Shown here: piece by piece, positions 8,336 through 17,272 of the stretch
How positions within the stretch are numbered: the stretch's first letter is position 1
Layout: the number at the start of each line of letters is the position of its first letter
From: Phycisphaerales bacterium
Lineage (GTDB): Bacteria; Planctomycetota; Phycisphaerae; Phycisphaerales; UBA1924
Length of the DNA: 64,000 bases
Direction: 5' to 3'
Assembly (NCBI GenBank): GCA_029260555.1
Contig: JAJDCZ010000032.1
Span: 1 to 64,000 of the forward strand
Made by a program: the position numbers and the translations under genes
The notes under the pieces: generated by a model
Databases searched by the model: none
What the model saw: the letters and a program-made list of their open reading frames with translations, nothing else
What the model was told of the DNA's origin: nothing

Positions 8336-9352
8336 ATGGCTAATCATGCGACATCAACAGGCGTGTCCGGAAACTCCCCCACCCCCTTCCCCACACTCCC
8401 CCCCGCGCTCTTTGAACCCCGGCTGAACCTGCCCGGGCATCGCCGGGGCAAGGTCCGCGACCTTTATACCCTTGAACCCCACCACGAAACCGGTGCGGGG
8501 CTGCTCATCATCGCATCAGATCGAATATCTGCCTTTGATGTCGTGCTGCCCACGCCCCTGCCAGGCAAAGGGGTGCTCTTGACTAAAATTGCTGCCTGGT
8601 GGCTCAAGTTTATTGAAAAAAACGGCCTCTGCAAAACGCATCTGGTCTCCACAGCTGTCCAAGATCTGCCCGACTCAGCCTTTGCTGATAACACATCAAC
8701 CCGCAATGATCTTGCCGGGCGATGCACCATCGCCAAGCCTTGTCAGGTCATCCCCATCGAGTTTGTCGTTCGTGGGTACATCGAAGGCTCAGGATGGAAG
8801 GACTATCAACAAACCGGCACGATCTGTAGCGTCAAACTTCCCCAGGGGCTCAAACGCTGCCAGAAACTGCCCGAGCCCATCTTCACGCCTGCAACCAAGG
8901 CAGAGTTTGGTGAGCATGATGAAAACATTTCCTTTGAACAAGCCTGCGATCTGGTCGGCTCAGACCTCATGAAACATCTTCGCGATGTCTCAATCAACAT
9001 CTATCAGACAGCCTGCACTCATGCCCTGGCCCGAGGCATCATCATTGCCGATACGAAGTTTGAGTTTGGCTTTGAGCTTGACAGCAATGGCAAAATCGCT
9101 GACGAAACACCCATCCTGATCGACGAAGCACTCACCCCCGACAGCTCACGCTTCTGGCCCGCAGCCCAGTATGCACCGGGTCAAAGTCAGCCGAGCTTTG
9201 ACAAGCAGTTCGTACGCGAATACCTTGAATCACTGGTCCAAAATGGTCAATGGGACAAAACCAGCCCCGGCCCGGAACTCCCTGAACAAGTGGTCCGCCA
9301 GACACTTGAAAAGTATCAGCAGGCTGCGGAACTGCTCACCGGAGAATCCTGA
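8336..9352 (+). CDS. purC: Phosphoribosylaminoimidazole-succinocarboxamide synthase (SAICAR synthetase)
   Basis: Purine biosynthesis enzyme that joins aspartate to CAIR using ATP, in the cytoplasm. Recognisable blocks are GHRRGKVRDLY (the ATP-binding start of the fold), LIIASDRISAFDVVLP, IPIEFVVRGYIEGSGWKDYQ, FTPATKAEFGEHDENIS and IIIADTKFEFGFE, followed by LIDEALTPDSSRFWPA. At 338 residues it belongs to the longer SAICAR synthetase form, with a Pro-rich N-terminal tail of about 25 residues. No other purine gene is adjacent. The start has no ribosome-binding sequence, consistent with the leaderless promoter described separately. The gene converges on the SPFH-ABC operon, with 18 bases between stop codons. 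Confidence 0.96.
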   Translation: MANHATSTGVSGNSPTPFPTLPPALFEPRLNLPGHRRGKVRDLYTLEPHHETGAGLLIIASDRISAFDVVLPTPLPGKGVLLTKIAAWWLKFIEKNGLCKTHLVSTAVQDLPDSAFADNTSTRNDLAGRCTIAKPCQVIPIEFVVRGYIEGSGWKDYQQTGTICSVKLPQGLKRCQKLPEPIFTPATKAEFGEHDENISFEQACDLVGSDLMKHLRDVSINIYQTACTHALARGIIIADTKFEFGFELDSNGKIADETPILIDEALTPDSSRFWPAAQYAPGQSQPSFDKQFVREYLESLVQNGQWDKTSPGPELPEQVVRQTLEKYQQAAELLTGES

Positions 9353-9370
9353 AAACAAATAACCGGGATG

Positions 9371-11335
9371 TTATTTTTCTGAAACATCTGCTTCGTTTTC
9401 GATTGCTCTGCGGTTGGCCTGATTGATCTTTTCACGGATCTGATCCAGCGAGGCGGGCTTGGGGAAGACTTCGTCAAAGGATCGTCCACCACGCGCTTTG
9501 AAGTCTTCCATAAGAGGCCTCAGCCGCTGCTCAAGCACATCGTACGCATACGCCCGAAGGTCATCAGGTGCATTGTCATACATGAGTTCAGCATCGCTGG
9601 CATCGACCGAAGCGACAAGACTTGCAAATGTGTACCCAGCATAGAGACGAAAATCTGTCGGAATCTGCTCCATGCGTTTAACGCCTGAATCCACCACAGA
9701 ATCACGAATTTGTTTCTGCATGAAGTAAGCATGGAACTGGGCAGCATAGTTAAACTGCTGGCGGAAGAGCTGGCTGTTATCACCCAGAAGACCATTGATA
9801 TACGAAGCCTGCAATGAGCCTGCAATCTCCTGCATGGCAACCGAAGGTGATGTCTGGCGATTGGTAATTTCCTGGACAACAAACTCTTCAAGAGGCACAC
9901 TGAATCGCTCAGCCCGGCCCGGGTCATTATAGTTCTGGCCTTCCCACAACCTCATGCGATCATAATATTTCTGGGCCATGTCAAGCTGGCCTCGGCGATA
10001 GAAAAATCGGATCGTATCCTTAAGAAAGTTCTCGTATCCCGCTGCGTAAGGCCGAAAAACACGCTTTTCGACATTCTCAAACAGGCCGCCGCGATTGATG
10101 AGTTCGTCAAGAATGATGCCATAGGTTTCGACAAAGTGCGCATTGGGCATGGCGAAATATGTCGTGCGAGGGTTCTGGCTGTTGTAAAAATCAAAGAAGT
10201 TGAAGTATATTTCGCCGCTGCGCCAGAGTTCCTGCACCGCCTGGATCGTCACACGATCAGTGTTAAGAAAATCAAAGTCATCGGCATTTCTCGTATTGAC
10301 ACGATCTAGGCTTTCTTCTACACCTCTGGCTGACCAGTACAGTGCGTGAGCCGCAGGATGGCGCCAGTCGATGGGGCCATACTTGCGCGTATATCGCACC
10401 ATCCGCCAAGGCTCCATGTTGTAAGTATCCTTGAGTACACGCTTGCGAATCACCGGCATGATCTTTGACCACGCATCTGCATAGCGTTCATCCTCAACCA
10501 TTGCCTGCATGATTTTGGATCGAGGCCCCATTGATGCGATGTACATCTGCTTTTGGGCGACCTTCTCCAACTCCATGTGATTGGCATAGCGATACAAAAA
10601 ATCCAGCCCAAGGTTTGCATCAACCTCGCTTTGAAGACGCTTTACAAGCTCTGCAACCGTTGCGTCTGATTCGGTCAACTTCCTGAGTGAATCCGGAGCC
10701 TTGCTGATGGTTTCAAGCCATGCAACATATGCATCCGTTGCCTTTTCCCGGCTCGCCAGCGAAAGGTTCTTGGGCGGCTCACCCAGAACTGCTGTCCATT
10801 CCTCAGCCACCTTTCTCTTGTAGTAGTTGTTGGAGTCGTCGGTGTAGCCATGAATTTTGTGAAGATAAATCCATGCCAGCTCTTTGTGCAAAAGCAGGTC
10901 GTTGGGATTGGCGGGAATACCCTCGTTCCGCAACAGCCTGATGCCGTTCTGCACCCAGTTCCAGCGTTCACGCGGCGTTTGCGTCAGCACGGAAATGTTG
11001 TACGCCATATTCCATGCGTGGAATGTCCAGACACGCGGATAGCGAGGTTGAAGCTTGGTAATGGCGCGCGCCAGTTCATTGGCTTCGTGGAACCGTCCCG
11101 CTTCTTTCATGTCGTTGGCACGCATCCATAAGAAGTTGACGAATACGCCTCTAAATGCACCCATTGCAATACCAAGTGCAACCTCAGGTGGATCGCCTTC
11201 TTCTGCTCGATCAGCATAAGTAAGTCGATTGTGTCCCGCAGAGGCGACCAGCCAGGTCGAACTGATGCTCGATATCAGCAGGCTCACCACCAGAAGTGCG
11301 GCACCAATGAGCTGAATGATCCGATCGCGTTCCAT
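9371..11335 (-). CDS. Large membrane-anchored protein of unknown function, last gene of the SPFH-ABC operon
   Basis: A 654-residue protein with one N-terminal membrane segment (about residues 8-30) and then a long, mostly helical soluble region rich in Trp, Tyr and Arg. The first part (GRFHEANELARAITKLQPRYPRVWTFHAWNMAYNISV) looks like a TPR pair, so the soluble part probably faces the periplasm as an interaction scaffold. I recognise no catalytic motif. Its start lies 18 bases after the stop of the ABC permease gene, with a good ribosome site (GGAG), so it belongs to the same transcript. The context suggests an accessory or periplasmic partner of the exporter. Function is not known to me. Confidence 0.75.
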   Translation of the reverse strand: MERDRIIQLIGAALLVVSLLISSISSTWLVASAGHNRLTYADRAEEGDPPEVALGIAMGAFRGVFVNFLWMRANDMKEAGRFHEANELARAITKLQPRYPRVWTFHAWNMAYNISVLTQTPRERWNWVQNGIRLLRNEGIPANPNDLLLHKELAWIYLHKIHGYTDDSNNYYKRKVAEEWTAVLGEPPKNLSLASREKATDAYVAWLETISKAPDSLRKLTESDATVAELVKRLQSEVDANLGLDFLYRYANHMELEKVAQKQMYIASMGPRSKIMQAMVEDERYADAWSKIMPVIRKRVLKDTYNMEPWRMVRYTRKYGPIDWRHPAAHALYWSARGVEESLDRVNTRNADDFDFLNTDRVTIQAVQELWRSGEIYFNFFDFYNSQNPRTTYFAMPNAHFVETYGIILDELINRGGLFENVEKRVFRPYAAGYENFLKDTIRFFYRRGQLDMAQKYYDRMRLWEGQNYNDPGRAERFSVPLEEFVVQEITNRQTSPSVAMQEIAGSLQASYINGLLGDNSQLFRQQFNYAAQFHAYFMQKQIRDSVVDSGVKRMEQIPTDFRLYAGYTFASLVASVDASDAELMYDNAPDDLRAYAYDVLEQRLRPLMEDFKARGGRSFDEVFPKPASLDQIREKINQANRRAIENEADVSEK

Positions 11336-11353
11336 CGTTGCTCCGTCAAAGGG

Positions 11354-13420
11354 CTAGTGCCCCGAGTAGATCGCCAACTCGCGTTTGCGGAAAATCCCCA
11401 CCGCCAACGCAAAAAGCCCCGCGGTCCAGAAAGTCAATACCGCAAGCCCATTTGCAACATCGCCCAGCGTCATCAACCTGCCATCGACAAGCTCTTTGGT
11501 CGGCTTCAAGTCAGCGTAGGTCTTGAACGCTTGTGATACGGTCAGCCCAATTGCCTTGATGATGTGTTCGTGAACTTCCAGCTTGGTATTGGGGCCGATA
11601 TCAATATAATAATTCAACGAGTCGCCCAGGTAGTTGGCGCCCTCAGCCATGAAAAATATGCCGAATGCAACCAGGCATGCTGTGGGAAAGCCCAGAAATG
11701 TTCCCGCGGTGATAGCCAACATCGCCAGGAATGCAAGCTTGAGCCAGAGCACCCCGATCACGCGCATGTAGTTGGCGCGGTAGCTCCCTGCTGCAAACGA
11801 AATCCTCATGCCACCGGGTGGGAAGGTGATCGTTTCAGCGTTGGCTCTGAGAGCAAACTGTTTACGATCTGCCGAGACCATCGGCTCGCCGTTGCCGACC
11901 ATCAGCGTGAGCCTGCCGTTGTCATCGATCATGTCTGATGCACGAATGAGCGTCACACCTGCCTGTGTTCCTGCGCGGGCAAGTATTTCAAACCGGGAGT
12001 CGTCCATCAACACGACCGTGCCATCAGGAGCCACCAGCATCGGCGCCAGTGTAATCGTGTGATTCGGCCCAAGACCCGCTTCCCGCACAAACATGGGCGT
12101 GCCTGAGACCTGAAAAGTCAGCTTGTATATCTCGTCGGGCCTGTTTGAGCCAGCATCAATGCGATAGGTCAGCGTTATAGGCAGATCCAGATCACGAGCT
12201 CGGCTCAAACCCTGAAAATAGTACCGCTTGTCCCGGCCTGGCTCGACCGATCGGTACGCCTGCTGAACACTTGTAAAAATCTCCATCGCGACCTTGGCGC
12301 GTTCCCCGGGCGTCGGGTTATATGCCTCGTTGGTGCGCTGCTTCTGTTCAGTTATGCGAGCCTCAACCGCTGCTTCAAATCGCTCCTGGTCAAGCTCTAC
12401 CAGCTCAGGCTCAGTTGCCCGGCGAGCAGAAAGAACCTGCGTTTCCAGAATAAGACGATCATTGGAAATAGTCCGCCCTGCCTCAGCAACAAAGGCTTCC
12501 TTTTCACCCACCGCTGGCTGAGCACGCAAATATTCGGTGAACAAAAAGACACCCGATGTCGCAACGAACAGCAGTGCCGCATTCAATGCCACAACGCCAA
12601 GCCACTTGCCCAGAACATACTGCCAGGCTGCCACGGGCTTGGTGACGGTCTGCCAGATGACCTTGTCACGCTGTTCACCCGTGACCGAGGATGCACTGAA
12701 AAACAGCGTCATCAACGCGATCACCCAGAACGCGCCACCAGTGCCAAACTGTAAAAACGATTGCACACGGTACCGCAACGGTGAACCAGGATCCAGCGAG
12801 CCCGGCAAAGCTGCCAGCCCCAGAATCAATAAAACTATAAATACGATCGACACCTTCATCCGCACTGCTTCAACCAGAACATTGCGTGCAATCGCCAGCG
12901 TCGCTCCTGACCCTGACAGCAAAAAACGCAACCCCTCAATCAATGCGACAAATGAAGCTGTCAAAACCACAACGCCCGCCAACAGCCTGGCAAAGCCTTG
13001 GGTTGACTCAAACTGATACATGGGCACCACCGTCGCAACCACGATCAGTCCAAGCCCAAGATATGTCAAACCCAGCCCCAGCCAGATAACGACCAATCCA
13101 AGAGCTGTGACAATTGCAATACCGACAGCCACGCCCATGGGGTCAGCACGGGCTGCAAGTATGTCATCGACGATCAAACGCCCCGATTGCAACGCATTGT
13201 CAGCAACCTGCGCCGAACGCGCCGCTTCAGGCTGGGCACTTTGATCATCTGCACGACTTTGTACCTGGGCTCCGGTGCTCTGACTTGGTGCTGTCACTGC
13301 GATGGTATAAGTCGTGCCTGCAACTATCGCAGCAATCAGAATAAGAATGCTGGCGACGATTTTAAACCGCTGAGCCTTCTGCAGACGGTTGAGCATGGCA
13401 AACCGATCGCTCAACTTCAC
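11354..13420 (-). CDS. ABC-2-type transporter permease with a large extracytoplasmic insert
   Basis: A 688-residue membrane protein. Hydrophobic segments lie at about 20-45, 95-180, 190-260 and 265-290; then come about 250 residues without membrane segments (about 290-540) with a beta-rich pattern (ITLTYRIDAGSNRPDEIYKLTFQVSG), followed by further segments to the C-terminus. The stretch SVTGEQRDKVIWQTVTKPVAAWQYVLGKWLG is the ABC-2/GldF-like block seen in exporters. The start overlaps the stop of the ATPase gene by 4 bases, so the two form one transporter. The large insert would be periplasmic and may bind the substrate or the SPFH/TPR partners. The substrate is unknown. Confidence 0.85.
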   Translation of the reverse strand: MKLSDRFAMLNRLQKAQRFKIVASILILIAAIVAGTTYTIAVTAPSQSTGAQVQSRADDQSAQPEAARSAQVADNALQSGRLIVDDILAARADPMGVAVGIAIVTALGLVVIWLGLGLTYLGLGLIVVATVVPMYQFESTQGFARLLAGVVVLTASFVALIEGLRFLLSGSGATLAIARNVLVEAVRMKVSIVFIVLLILGLAALPGSLDPGSPLRYRVQSFLQFGTGGAFWVIALMTLFFSASSVTGEQRDKVIWQTVTKPVAAWQYVLGKWLGVVALNAALLFVATSGVFLFTEYLRAQPAVGEKEAFVAEAGRTISNDRLILETQVLSARRATEPELVELDQERFEAAVEARITEQKQRTNEAYNPTPGERAKVAMEIFTSVQQAYRSVEPGRDKRYYFQGLSRARDLDLPITLTYRIDAGSNRPDEIYKLTFQVSGTPMFVREAGLGPNHTITLAPMLVAPDGTVVLMDDSRFEILARAGTQAGVTLIRASDMIDDNGRLTLMVGNGEPMVSADRKQFALRANAETITFPPGGMRISFAAGSYRANYMRVIGVLWLKLAFLAMLAITAGTFLGFPTACLVAFGIFFMAEGANYLGDSLNYYIDIGPNTKLEVHEHIIKAIGLTVSQAFKTYADLKPTKELVDGRLMTLGDVANGLAVLTFWTAGLFALAVGIFRKRELAIYSGH

Positions 13421-14739
13421 GGGCTTTGCTCCTCGGTATCCTCAGGTTCATCAAGCAGCGAACCAATAACATCAAGGTCTATCTCTGAATCTGCTGTGCC
13501 AGCATCTTTCTTGCGATCCGCACTGCTGCGAGAACTGGGACCAACTGGAGAACTTTGCTCAGCCTTCTCAGCCCCCTCAGAATCCTGCACCGCCCCCACA
13601 TCCACCGATCCCCCAACAGGCTGTTCATCATCTTGAGCAAGCGACTGGATCAGCGATTCGTCGGGCTGATCATCCATCTGCGTCTGAATCGGCTTTGCTG
13701 TCTCCTGCTCAGGCTCTGCAACCTGTTGCACAGGCTCATCGAGCATCAGACGCGAGATGAGCTGTTCAGCATCTTCCTGCTCGTCTTGCTCACTTCGCAA
13801 GAATGCTGCGGTTTGACCATCGTTGGTTGCGCCCGCAGTGTCCAGCCGCTCAGCCTTGGCTTTTTCCACGATATCCAGAAAGAGCTCTTCCAGCTTCTGG
13901 CGCGGATGAGAGACACTGATCACCGAGCTATGTCCCGCGGTGCGTTTGCGGATAAGCTGATCGATCTGGCTGAGCGTTTCATCGTCGAGCCGATCCACCT
14001 CGATGGTGGTGCGAGATCGGCTGATCAGCAGGTCGTCACAGGTTCCTTCTGCGCGTTTTTTCCCGCCATAGAGAATGACCATCCGGTCTACGACATCCTC
14101 AACATCAGAAAGGATGTGGCTGGACAAAAGCACGGTTTTGCCACGCCTGCCCAGTTCGCAGATCAGATCTTTGACTTGCCTGGTGCCGATGGGGTCCAGG
14201 CCCGTGGTAGGCTCGTCGAGGATGAGCAGATCCGGGTCATTAATAAGTGCCTGCGCCAGGCCGATGCGCCGCTGCATGCCTTTGGAATACTCATGTACCT
14301 GACGATGCTGCACAGCACTCAGCCCCACCATGTCCAGGAGTTCGTCAATACGCTTTTTTCTTGTACTCCGGTCCAGCTCAAAGAGCTTGCCATAGTAATC
14401 AAGCGTTTCTCGGGCATTCAGAAAGGGATAAAGATACGACTCCTCGGGCAAGTACCCGATGTGTCTTTTAACCGCCACATCAGATGGCGGCTTTCCAAAC
14501 ACCGCGACTCGACCGGATGTCTTATTGAGCAATCCCAGAAGAACCTTGATGGTCGTGCTCTTACCCGAGCCATTGGGGCCGAGTAACCCGAAGACCTCGT
14601 GAGGCATGATGTTGAAGGTCAGATTCTCAACCGCACGAACACGCGAACGCATCCAGAAGTCTTTGAATACCTTGCTCAGCCCCTGGCAGGCAATGATCGC
14701 CTGACTGCTGGATGCGGAGGTTGTTGAGTGCTGGACCAT
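13417..14739 (-). CDS. ABC transporter ATP-binding protein with long acidic C-terminal extension
   Basis: ATPase of an ABC-2-type exporter. Walker A is GLLGPNGSGKSTT (about 51-63), the Q-loop region is IGYLPEESYLYP, the signature is YSKGMQRR (151-158), Walker B is LLILDEPTTGLDP and the switch His is in LLSSHILSD. The core ends near residue 300. It is followed by about 140 residues rich in Glu, Gln, Asp and Ser with low complexity, which is unusual for this family and probably disordered. The gene sits 25 bases after the HflK-like gene and overlaps the permease gene by 4 bases. The tail may dock onto the SPFH proteins; that is inference. Confidence 0.93.
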   Translation of the reverse strand: MVQHSTTSASSSQAIIACQGLSKVFKDFWMRSRVRAVENLTFNIMPHEVFGLLGPNGSGKSTTIKVLLGLLNKTSGRVAVFGKPPSDVAVKRHIGYLPEESYLYPFLNARETLDYYGKLFELDRSTRKKRIDELLDMVGLSAVQHRQVHEYSKGMQRRIGLAQALINDPDLLILDEPTTGLDPIGTRQVKDLICELGRRGKTVLLSSHILSDVEDVVDRMVILYGGKKRAEGTCDDLLISRSRTTIEVDRLDDETLSQIDQLIRKRTAGHSSVISVSHPRQKLEELFLDIVEKAKAERLDTAGATNDGQTAAFLRSEQDEQEDAEQLISRLMLDEPVQQVAEPEQETAKPIQTQMDDQPDESLIQSLAQDDEQPVGGSVDVGAVQDSEGAEKAEQSSPVGPSSRSSADRKKDAGTADSEIDLDVIGSLLDEPEDTEEQSP

Positions 14740-14763
14740 CGTCCGTCCTTTCTCAGCAAATGC

Positions 14764-16191
14764 TCAGCCGCCCGTGGCGGTGCCTCGGTTCTGCTGGAAG
14801 CGGCTGCGCTGACGATCTTCGATGCGACGCTTGGCAGCCGCCTCGTTTTCCAGCCTGCGCTGTTCCTTGACGAGCTTGCGCATCAACTCGGGATCACGAT
14901 TCAGCGTCATCTCCTGCGTCTGCACACCCGGAGGCAAAAGCATCAGCTGCACAGCTTCTTTCTTGTAAAAAGCCATCAAAGCATCCGCCCAGTCGTTCTG
15001 AATCATCACCTGTGAGTTGGCATTGAACTGCTCAAGTTTGGCGCGATACACCGCCAGATCGGCTTGCCAGCGGCTCGCCACCCGCGTGTTGTAACGACGA
15101 GCATCATTGAGAATCTGAGCAACCTGACCTGAAGGCCTCACCTCAACTAAAGTGCCATCAATCGTCGTCTCCTGACCCTGAAAAACCGAATCGATCTGAG
15201 CCAGAACCGCTTCAGCTTCTGCAGGATCAGCTGCGGTCGCAAGAACATCTTCATAGCGGTCGATCAGTTTAATAATCACGCTGCTGGCTGCTCCGGCAGC
15301 TTCATTGAGAATACGCGACCGTTCTGTCGCAGCTTCTTCACGCTGTTGACGAGCACGCGCCTGGGCTGTCTGAACCGCCTGAAACTTCATGCGCACCTGC
15401 AATGGTGGCATCTTTTCCTTGAGTTCCAGTGAATCCAGCCGAATCCCCGACTGGGCACGATCCAACGCTGACTGAGCAATCTGACGCGCATGCTCTGCAA
15501 CCGAACTCTGATTCGTTAATGATTGTTTGAGCAAATCATCAATACGAATGGCTGCGACAGCCTGCGTCACACCTCGCTCAATCGAAGCACGCACAATACT
15601 CAGTTCACTCTCTTTGAGAATATTCTCGACATAACGCCCCGGCTGAACACGCGAGTAGGTCGCTCGCCACTGTGTATGGGCAATGTTGCCATCGGCGGTA
15701 ATCAGCGAACCATCATCCCCGGGCCTGAGCGATTGTGTCACTCGGCTGCTCAGTTCATCAACAGACTTGCTCTTGTCACGATCACTGACGCGTGGCCAGA
15801 ATGCTTCATCCAGATCCAGCGTCTGTGCCCCCGTCTCAACCAGAATCAACTCGCCCACGGGAAATGGCAGAGCAAAGTGAATGCCAGGCGGGAGATTGTC
15901 ACCAACACGCTTGCCAAAACGCAAATGAACGCTGCTCTCTCCAACCCCGACTGTCTGCACCCCGCTGAAGATATAAAGCACCCCAATAACAACCATCGCA
16001 AACTTGAGAATGCCAAACATGATTCGGATGGCATCCGCCAGCGACTGATTCGCCGGGTCCATCAGACTCGAGGCGCTGGTCTGATCTTTCTCCCGGCGCA
16101 GCGTAATCGAAGCCATCCGGGGATTGGGAGCCTGATCACCACCAGGCTCATTTTGAGGTTCATCGCCAGGAGGCAAAGGCGTATCTGTCAT
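14764..16191 (-). CDS. HflK-like SPFH-domain membrane protein
   Basis: A 475-residue SPFH (band 7) protein. A Pro/Glu-rich cytoplasmic N-terminus of about 50 residues is followed by one membrane segment (about 58-80) and the SPFH domain beginning GVQTVGVGESSVHLRFGKRV. A long helical region with ARQQREEAATERSRILNEAAGAASSVI follows, typical of HflK coiled coils, then a basic C-terminus. HflK and HflC form cage-like assemblies around FtsH in other bacteria; here the genes are linked to an ABC exporter instead, while ftsH lies about 35 kb away. It overlaps the HflC-like gene by 4 bases. The function in this setting is inferred. Confidence 0.87.
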   Translation of the reverse strand: MTDTPLPPGDEPQNEPGGDQAPNPRMASITLRREKDQTSASSLMDPANQSLADAIRIMFGILKFAMVVIGVLYIFSGVQTVGVGESSVHLRFGKRVGDNLPPGIHFALPFPVGELILVETGAQTLDLDEAFWPRVSDRDKSKSVDELSSRVTQSLRPGDDGSLITADGNIAHTQWRATYSRVQPGRYVENILKESELSIVRASIERGVTQAVAAIRIDDLLKQSLTNQSSVAEHARQIAQSALDRAQSGIRLDSLELKEKMPPLQVRMKFQAVQTAQARARQQREEAATERSRILNEAAGAASSVIIKLIDRYEDVLATAADPAEAEAVLAQIDSVFQGQETTIDGTLVEVRPSGQVAQILNDARRYNTRVASRWQADLAVYRAKLEQFNANSQVMIQNDWADALMAFYKKEAVQLMLLPPGVQTQEMTLNRDPELMRKLVKEQRRLENEAAAKRRIEDRQRSRFQQNRGTATGG

Positions 16192-17222
16192 CGATCATCC
16201 CCCACGCTTTGCAACGCATCGGTAGCCTGCTCAAGCACAGGCTCGCCCCGGAACAACTTGCTGGTCAACGACTGGCGGGGAATTTCGTTGGGCTTCAGAC
16301 CACTCAATGCTGAAGGCGAAAGCAGGTTCGATCCCGGAGGCAGCCCCGGCATCACCACAGTAATCTGCCTTGCAAAGGTATTGGTCAAAAGTTCAAGCTC
16401 TTTGATGTAGGTCGCAAGCTCAGGGTTCTCGTTCATCTGGGCGATAAACGAGGTCGCTTCGATATCACCCTTGGCCCGAATCTCCTGGGCCAGCCTGCTG
16501 GCAAACTCTTGGATACGACTCGCATCAGCTTCGGCACTGGAACGAATGGACTGCGCCACCGCATCGCCCTGGGTTGAAATCTCTGTCGCCAGACGATCGC
16601 GGTAGGCGGTCATCGCTTTGAACACGGCGCTGGTTGTACTCTCAGGCAGCACAACACGCCGAATACCGACATCAACCACTTCGATGCCATCGTCGCTGAG
16701 CTTTGTGCCCGTTTCGTCGCCATGCCTGATCGCTTCGAGCATGTTGGTTTCAAGTGCTGGCAGCTTTGAGCCTTCCTCGCTGGAGGTAAAAAGCTCGTCA
16801 AGACTGAACGCACTGGTCTCAGCCATCGCGCTGCGGAGGTAGCCTTTGAGAATGTCCTCAGCCAGTTTGTAATGGTCAATAGAACGCTCGCCCGCATTGG
16901 AAAAGCGTTTGAAGAACTTGAGCGGATCACTCACACGCCAAAGGCAGTAAGACTCCACCACGATCTGGCGATCGTCTGCGGTCTGCTGCGTCTGACTCGT
17001 TGCCCCCAGAAACCGTGTCCGCGTGTCATACTTGGTCACGCTCTGGATCGGATAAGGCAACTTGAACTTCAAGCCAGGCTCAGAGTGCACATCACTCTCA
17101 TCAGCGCTGCCGAAGGTCGTTTTCACCGCTGCTTCAGTAAACCTGACATCGAATGTCGTGGTATAGCTGACCAGTGCCAGCACCACGATCAACACCACGA
17201 CCAGAACTACAGGAAATCGCAC
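16188..17222 (-). CDS. HflC-like SPFH-domain membrane protein
   Basis: A 344-residue protein with an N-terminal membrane segment (residues 4-24) directly followed by an SPFH domain (VRFTEAAVKTTFGSADESDV, LKFKLPYPIQSVTKYDTRTR). Residues VESYCLWRVSDPLKFFKRF and GIEVVDVGIRRVVLPESTTSAVFKAMTAYRDRLATEI match HflC well, as does the Ala/Glu-rich helix after them (DAVAQSIRSSAEADASRIQ). It is the middle of the three SPFH genes, overlapping the HflK-like gene by 4 bases and 50 bases after the large SPFH gene. It is probably a direct heteromeric partner of the HflK-like protein. Assignment to HflC is by overall similarity. Confidence 0.9.
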   Translation of the reverse strand: MRFPVVLVVVLIVVLALVSYTTTFDVRFTEAAVKTTFGSADESDVHSEPGLKFKLPYPIQSVTKYDTRTRFLGATSQTQQTADDRQIVVESYCLWRVSDPLKFFKRFSNAGERSIDHYKLAEDILKGYLRSAMAETSAFSLDELFTSSEEGSKLPALETNMLEAIRHGDETGTKLSDDGIEVVDVGIRRVVLPESTTSAVFKAMTAYRDRLATEISTQGDAVAQSIRSSAEADASRIQEFASRLAQEIRAKGDIEATSFIAQMNENPELATYIKELELLTNTFARQITVVMPGLPPGSNLLSPSALSGLKPNEIPRQSLTSKLFRGEPVLEQATDALQSVGDDR

Positions 17223-17272
17223 AGTTCATACTCCAATCATCCGCGTCCACAATGAACGCGTTCAATACTCAA

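Noticed and set aside
9365-9390. Hairpin GATGTT/AACATC at the purC / 654-residue gene junction
   Set aside because: Six base pairs without a T-run on either strand; too weak to call as a terminator.
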